A DNA stretch of 64,000 bases from an uncultured bacterium (GTDB lineage: Bacteria; Cyanobacteriota; Vampirovibrionia; Gastranaerophilales; Gastranaerophilaceae): NCBI GenBank assembly GCA_902788575.1, contig CADAKY010000009.1:1-64000 (forward strand). Direction: 5' to 3'. How positions within the stretch are numbered: the first letter of the stretch is position 1; the number at the start of each line of letters is the position of its first letter. The notes under the pieces are model-generated. The model was not told where the DNA came from and made no database searches. It saw nothing but the letters and a program-made list of their open reading frames with translations. Positions 59,525 through 64,000 of this stretch are shown here, piece after piece. The position numbers and the translations under genes were made by a program.

Positions 59525-60316
59525 TTACGATTTTATAGGATGATACAACATGTTGTCATACTGTTTTGGAATATCTTTTTTTATATCATATTCCGGCAGA
59601 AAACGAAGATTTGATTCTTTTACTGAATCACAAGTGTAGCCTTGATTTAAGCACTCTGTTGCACAAAAATATTCACAATATACCCATTTATTATTAGCAT
59701 CGTCTTTAACTTTTTCAAACAATTCAGCATGCTCCAATCTCCGTCTGTAACACAAGCTTGCTGCTCTATTTGACATTCTTACAACCATAAACATACCTAC
59801 AGCTCTTTTAGGTGTAGTGTATACCCATTCATCAGACTGTTTTTGCCCGTTTGGTAATTTAAAATTATCAATTTTAATACAATTTGTCACAAGCAAATCA
59901 TTTGTATCATTTTCAAATTTTTCAAAAAAAGGTTTGTAACTTTCTCCGTTACAATACACATCAGATTCTATTTGCCAATAATAATCATAATCAGGATAAT
60001 ATTTTTGCATTATATAAAACGGATAATCACAACAGTACCACATCATTCTTGAAAATGAAATATTGTTTAACTTATCAGAATATACAGGCAATTTAAACTC
60101 GCTAAACAAATTCTCGTCAAAAATGAAACATTCTTGCTCTTTATTATTAAAGTTTAGTATTTGCTTGCCATTTTTTTCAGTTTTCAAAAAATTTAAATGA
60201 TTATGTATAAAAAGTACAGTTTTTTGATTATCTGTATCACATGCTCTTATTTTTTCTAATTCACTTAATACAAAATCATTTATAAAATGTGTTTTTAAAA
60301 ATACTAAAGTTTTCAT
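59525..60316 (-). CDS. glycosyltransferase-like protein, paralogue 1
   Basis: A 263-aa protein with a Rossmann/GT-A-like start (MKTLVFLKTHFINDFVLSEL), a central DYYWQIESDVYCNGESYKPFFEKF, in which ESD could be the metal/nucleotide-sugar DxD equivalent, and RRRLEHAELFEKV plus WVYCEYFCATECLNQGY at the end. The assignment is by pattern. It is 2 nt downstream of its paralogue in an operon with the FlhA-like gene. Probably it glycosylates an envelope or protein target. Confidence 0.6.
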   Translation of the reverse strand: MKTLVFLKTHFINDFVLSELEKIRACDTDNQKTVLFIHNHLNFLKTEKNGKQILNFNNKEQECFIFDENLFSEFKLPVYSDKLNNISFSRMMWYCCDYPFYIMQKYYPDYDYYWQIESDVYCNGESYKPFFEKFENDTNDLLVTNCIKIDNFKLPNGQKQSDEWVYTTPKRAVGMFMVVRMSNRAASLCYRRRLEHAELFEKVKDDANNKWVYCEYFCATECLNQGYTCDSVKESNLRFLPEYDIKKDIPKQYDNMLYHPIKS

Positions 60317-60318
60317 TT

Positions 60319-61110
60319 TTACCTTTTTATATTTAATTTAACCGGATGGTACAACTTATTATTTGGCGACTCAGTAAGAATATCTTTTTCCAAATTATAA
60401 TTTGGAAAAATTCTTATGAACTCCTCTGTTAGCGGTTCACATTCAAATCCATTTAATGTACATTCCGTTGGCACAAAATATTCACAATATGTCCACCAAT
60501 ATGTTTTTTTATCTGAAATTTTCTTGAATATTTTTGCCAATTCTAATCTGCGTTTATAGCAAAAATCAGAAGCTTTATTAGAAATTCTTACAACAGGAAA
60601 AATTCCGGAATATTTCAATTGTCCTTGATATACCCAATCATCTTCAATTTTATCTGAACCATTTATTGATTTAAATAGTGCCATAATTAAATCGCTGTTA
60701 TTATTTTCATATTTTTCGTAAAATGCAGTATAACTATCGTTATTCATATATACATCTGATTCTATCTGCCAGTAATAATCGTATTCAGGGTATTGGTTCC
60801 GTATAATATAAAGCGGATAATCGCAACAGTACCACATTAAAGAAGAAAAATCTTTGTTTAATTTATCATTTGTGTAATATGGTAAACCTGTTTCTTTATA
60901 ATTTATTTCATCTAAGATAAAGCAATCTACTAAATCGTCTCCAAATGATAATTTTTGAACACCATTTAGTTTTGTATTTAAAAAGTTAGTATGATTATCT
61001 ATAAATAAAAGTGTCTTATGATTTTCATTATCACAAGCTTTCATTTTTTTATATTCTGATAAAATAAAATCATTTACAAAATGTGTTTTTAAAAATGTTA
61101 AAGTTTTCAA
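60319..61110 (-). CDS. glycosyltransferase-like protein, paralogue 2
   Basis: A 263-aa paralogue of the previous protein (MKTLTFLKTHFVNDFILSEY at the start and WYCCDYPLYIIRNQYPEYDYYWQIESDVYMNNDSY in the middle). Initiation is at TTG 61110, right after the stop of the FlhA-like gene (taa at 61111-61113), with only GGGAAAA as a weak site, so translation is probably coupled. The ESD motif is kept in both copies. The pair indicates a recent tandem duplication. Confidence 0.6.
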   Translation of the reverse strand: MKTLTFLKTHFVNDFILSEYKKMKACDNENHKTLLFIDNHTNFLNTKLNGVQKLSFGDDLVDCFILDEINYKETGLPYYTNDKLNKDFSSLMWYCCDYPLYIIRNQYPEYDYYWQIESDVYMNNDSYTAFYEKYENNNSDLIMALFKSINGSDKIEDDWVYQGQLKYSGIFPVVRISNKASDFCYKRRLELAKIFKKISDKKTYWWTYCEYFVPTECTLNGFECEPLTEEFIRIFPNYNLEKDILTESPNNKLYHPVKLNIKR

Positions 61111-62577
61111 TTAGATTTTCCCGACAAATTTTATGTCACACTGACTTACAAGCTCTTCATGAGCTAATACGGTTAAGTTTGGTACAAATTCTGAAAGTAC
61201 CACAAAAATCATGTGCCTTATATCCATTGGAACAACAAGTATTGGTTTTGTTATTTTTTTTGATTTTGCAAATTTAATAATCTTGTCACCTATTTCTTCT
61301 AAATCGGAAGCTTGTATTCTGATAACAGGGTCTTCTTCGTCTTCTTCAAAGAATGAATATATTTTTTCCAATATTTCATCCGAAAATTCCATAACTTTTA
61401 ATTCACCATCTACTGCCAAATCCTTGATAATATGACGAGAAAGCGCCAATCTTACTTTGTCAAGCAAATCATCCTTGGTAGGTTCATTTGCATAGTCATT
61501 AATTTTTTCAAATATATAAACAATATTTTTAACTGAAACATTCTCCTGTATAAGACATGTCAGTAAATATTTCAAATCGGCAGCTGTTAAAAAGTCCGGT
61601 AAAATGTTATCTACTAGAAAAGAATTAGTTTCCATAACTTTTTCGACATATTTGTTTACATCATTATAATCCATTATGTCAGAAACTTCTTTTACAGAAA
61701 TATGTTCTATAGCTTTTCCTATATATTCAGATGCGCTCATTCCTTTTGCCCAAAAATCTTTGACTTTTTCCTGCGGTATCCATATAAGTTTCTTGCCTGT
61801 TATATCGTCTGTAATGGTAATATCATCTTCAGAAGATTTATAACCCTTAATATCATCCTTATAAAAAGCCAAATAACGTGGGAATACAATACCTCTGAAT
61901 AACTCAATATCGTGAACTTTTATACTGAATTCATTTTGTCCGAGTTCATCACTATTATGGAAATGTACATGAGGAATTACATATCCCAATCTATCCGCAA
62001 GCTCCTGTCTGATTTTAACCGTTTCTGCAAGTAAATTGTCATTTTCTTCCATTGATATAACTTCTAAAATTTCCTCAGATAAATTAACAACAAATTTTTC
62101 TTCTTTAATATTTGTGTACATAGTATCAGGAGAAATTTCATTTACAAGTGCATGTTTTAAATCTTCAAGTTGTTTTAATTCATCAGACATTTGATTATTT
62201 AACTGATTCTTTTTATCAGGCGAAAGAGTTTCGCTTTCAAGCTGCGATTTTATTTTTTTTATTCTTTCTTTTTGGTTTGCAATCTTTAGCTGAATTTCTT
62301 TACAAGAAGCATACGGGCTGGAAGGTGCCGCAAGCATTTTTTCCATTCTGTATTTAAAACTTGTAATATTTACAATATCATCCAAATCAGTTGTTGTTTC
62401 TTCCTGTTTCTCACGCATAAATATACAGTCAAAATTAAAGGAAGAACCTGTCTCAATTTCATGCATTGTATACAAATCCCAACCTTCTTCAGACATTTCA
62501 TTTAATAAATTTTCCAATGCCTGTTTATCGTCTGTAGGAACTGATTTTATTACATACTGCATTTTTTTGTTGTACAT
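61111..62577 (-). CDS. soluble FlhA-like cytoplasmic-domain protein
   Basis: A 488-aa protein. Residues 1-55 resemble a DUF4177-type domain (MQYVIKSVPTDDKQALENLL), followed by a coiled coil (about 95-140). From about 185 onward it matches the FlhA/FHIPEP cytoplasmic domain: LAETVKIRQELADRLGYVIPHVHF, LKYLLTCLIQENVSVKNIVYIFEKI and VVPMDIRHMIFVVLSEFVPNLTVLAHEE. The eight transmembrane helices of FlhA are absent, so it cannot be a normal export gate. ATG 62577 follows GAGGA. It is operonic with the two glycosyltransferase-like genes. No flagellar gene is nearby. Confidence 0.75.
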   Translation of the reverse strand: MYNKKMQYVIKSVPTDDKQALENLLNEMSEEGWDLYTMHEIETGSSFNFDCIFMREKQEETTTDLDDIVNITSFKYRMEKMLAAPSSPYASCKEIQLKIANQKERIKKIKSQLESETLSPDKKNQLNNQMSDELKQLEDLKHALVNEISPDTMYTNIKEEKFVVNLSEEILEVISMEENDNLLAETVKIRQELADRLGYVIPHVHFHNSDELGQNEFSIKVHDIELFRGIVFPRYLAFYKDDIKGYKSSEDDITITDDITGKKLIWIPQEKVKDFWAKGMSASEYIGKAIEHISVKEVSDIMDYNDVNKYVEKVMETNSFLVDNILPDFLTAADLKYLLTCLIQENVSVKNIVYIFEKINDYANEPTKDDLLDKVRLALSRHIIKDLAVDGELKVMEFSDEILEKIYSFFEEDEEDPVIRIQASDLEEIGDKIIKFAKSKKITKPILVVPMDIRHMIFVVLSEFVPNLTVLAHEELVSQCDIKFVGKI

Positions 62578-62616
62578 GTTCTTCCTCAATTCTTTTTAAC
62601 TGTGCTTTTTAAACTC

Positions 62617-63063
62617 TTATTTTGAAGTTTTAAGTTTTGTAATTACACTGTTTGTAACATCAACACCACCGACAAAAACACCTCTTACATCCATAATTGC
62701 ATCAAGTTTTTGTTCAATCATTACTGCTTTTGCGGCATCTTTGATTTTATTATAAACTTCTTGTTCTCTTTTTTCTTTTAAAGTAAGATAAGCTGTTTCT
62801 TTTTGTTTAAATTCCTGAGAAATTCTTTCTTCAAAAGTTTGTTTTTTTAACGGAGTATCAAGAGATTTATATTCTTTTTCTTTATCAACTAAGAATTGTT
62901 GCATTTCAAGCCCCTTAGCATCAATTTCTTTTGTAACTTGTTTTGCATAATCATAGTTATCAATGATTTTTGCATAATCAATGTATCCAACCCCTGCAGC
63001 GTTTGCTGTACCAATAACTGCAAAAATACCCAAAATCGCAAGTCCTAATTTAATACCTTTCAT
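62617..63063 (-). CDS. OmpH/Skp-like periplasmic chaperone
   Basis: A 148-aa protein with signal peptide MKGIKLGLAILGIFAVIGTANA and the OmpH core GVGYIDYAKIIDNYDYAKQVTKEIDAKG, followed by a charged coiled coil (KEYKSLDTPLKKQTFEERIS) and the conserved end KLDAIMDVRGVFVGGVDVTNSVI. It holds unfolded outer-membrane proteins. ATG 63063 follows AAAGGAG; a start 45 nt earlier lacks a site. It lies directly downstream of bamA, the usual neighbour. Confidence 0.85.
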   Translation of the reverse strand: MKGIKLGLAILGIFAVIGTANAAGVGYIDYAKIIDNYDYAKQVTKEIDAKGLEMQQFLVDKEKEYKSLDTPLKKQTFEERISQEFKQKETAYLTLKEKREQEVYNKIKDAAKAVMIEQKLDAIMDVRGVFVGGVDVTNSVITKLKTSK

Positions 63064-63116
63064 TTTATTAACTCCTTTCATAGTTTTCATTTTTATTATA
63101 CTTAACAATTTATATT

Positions 63117-64000
63117 TTAGTACATCATGTCGCCGGCACCAAATGTGAAGTAACCGTGACGAGAACCGTTTGGTCCGGGATTTGTAAGCGGGAAACCATA
63201 GTCAACTGATAACGGTCCGACTCCCGGCATATTTATCTTCAAGCCAACACCGGCTGTAATTGCGTGTATCGGTCTGTCATACAAAGTGCTTGATATTGTA
63301 GGATTGAATACAGTACCGGCATCAACCCAGAATGTTAGTCTTAGGTTTTGTAAGAAATTAACTTTTAACCTGTCTACAAAAGGTATTGGTGTTGCCAATT
63401 CTGCAGAACCCATAATAAATGAAGTACCGGTACCTACACCATTAACCTTGTAACCTCTGATAGTGTATGGACCGCCTAAACGATATGCCATAACTTCAGG
63501 CATATTGTCTCCGTGAATCTTCAAACCTCCGCGTCCGGTAAAGGTTAAAGAAGATTTTTTAGCTACAGGATAGTATTTTTTTGCCATACCTGTTAAACGT
63601 CCGTTTGTCTGACCGAATTTATCAAGCCCGAAAGCTTCTTCATATCTGATAGATGCCAAAGCACCGTGACGCGGATTTACGGCAGAATCTCTTGAATCAT
63701 AAGAAAGTCCCGGTGCTATTCTTAAGAAATATCCGCCCTGAAGCTGTTTTGCACGGTCAGAAATACTCAAACCGTGACTTGTGTATTGTTTTGAAATTCG
63801 ATTCCAGTCACCTTCTTTAAGGTGAATATATTCTCCGCCGATTGTTAATGTTGAAGATAATTTCGGGTTTACCTTTAACCTGTGGGCAATTGTTCCTTCA
63901 AGCCCGATTCGTCTTTCTATAGCAAGCGGAATCTGATAGCTGCCGAGTTCTCTAAAATATATTCTGCTCATTAATGAATTATCGGAATTTAAGAAATGAG
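63117..64000 (-). CDS. bamA: BamA/Omp85 family protein, C-terminal barrel (5' end outside the window)
   Basis: The 3' part of an outer-membrane assembly protein. GYFLRIAPGLSYDSRDSAVNPRHGALASIRYEEA, YRLGGPYTIRGYKVNGVG (with the conserved VRGY/IRGY motif), LTFWVDAGTVFN and VGPLSVDYGFPL are diagnostic Omp85 strands, and the last residues GYFTFGAGDMMY form the closing strand. The frame stays open to the window edge (no stop before 64000), so the POTRA domains lie beyond. Together with ompH it shows a diderm envelope. Confidence 0.93.
   Translation of the reverse strand, partial: HFLNSDNSLMSRIYFRELGSYQIPLAIERRIGLEGTIAHRLKVNPKLSSTLTIGGEYIHLKEGDWNRISKQYTSHGLSISDRAKQLQGGYFLRIAPGLSYDSRDSAVNPRHGALASIRYEEAFGLDKFGQTNGRLTGMAKKYYPVAKKSSLTFTGRGGLKIHGDNMPEVMAYRLGGPYTIRGYKVNGVGTGTSFIMGSAELATPIPFVDRLKVNFLQNLRLTFWVDAGTVFNPTISSTLYDRPIHAITAGVGLKINMPGVGPLSVDYGFPLTNPGPNGSRHGYFTFGAGDMMY

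Overview
The window looks like a low-GC, Gram-negative, diderm chromosome. The best fit is a gut or host-associated non-photosynthetic relative of the Cyanobacteria (Gastranaerophilales/Melainabacteria/Vampirovibrionia). This rests on inference: a BamA/OmpH envelope, a cyanobacterial-style palindromic repeat (GTAGGTTGGG...CCCAAC), a GGGtGRT protein beside a NifU-like scaffold, and many short lineage-specific proteins with an F-x-A/G-K/R signature near the N terminus. No rRNA, plasmid or complete prophage is seen. Where several starts were possible I chose the one with the best ribosome binding site.

Layout. 1-9.5 kb: repeats, a 58-aa gene, a short-chain dehydrogenase, a split chromate-type transporter, lysA-cdaA (DAP decarboxylase and c-di-AMP synthase), a divergent locus with a 42-aa gene and an ADP-ribosyltransferase-like protein, and scpA-scpB followed by a matrixin-like metalloprotease. 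9.6-19.4 kb: an orphan solute-binding lipoprotein, argS, nth with a large helicase-nuclease, and the NifU-like/GGGtGRT pair. 19.4-22.5 kb: a mosaic in which the 3' end of the GGGtGRT gene recurs twice, each time after a block of small genes, repeats and one structured RNA. 22.5-26.4 kb: prs, a YkgJ-type protein, smpB and a radical SAM gene.

26.4-34.6 kb is the accessory core. It holds tRNA-Thr, tRNA-Thr and tRNA-Tyr, a HigBA-type toxin-antitoxin cassette between 37-bp direct repeats, a tRNA-like RNA with a 20-nt enlarged anticodon arm directly upstream of a HEPN-motif protein, an NrtR-like regulator with secG, a uridine-kinase-like protein, and a tRNA-Pro gene surrounded by broken copies of itself. 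34.6-56 kb is mostly housekeeping (dgt, mgtC, wecB, gltD-like, pilT, ispE, miaB, alr, maf, ctp, recJ) with short lineage-specific proteins between. 56-64 kb: rpsF-ssb-rpsR, a tuf gene with an internal deletion, two paralogous glycosyltransferase-like proteins, a soluble FlhA-like protein, ompH and the 3' part of bamA.

Two promoter-region patterns recur at small lineage-specific genes. Element A is TAGC plus an A-tract/T-tract, then GTTTT(C/A)AT and a -10 box. Element B is a pair of TTTGTAA units 10 bp apart, about 35 bp upstream of ATACTTTATATATAT(G)TAAG. Four or five genes also show a -10 box 6-7 nt before the ATG, as expected for leaderless mRNAs. The strongest candidate for an undescribed system is the tRNA-like RNA plus HEPN protein at 29.1-30.1 kb. 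The GGGtGRT-tail mosaic, the tRNA-linked repeats and the two shared promoter architectures come next. The tuf deletion and the tail copies could partly be assembly artefacts and should be checked against reads.
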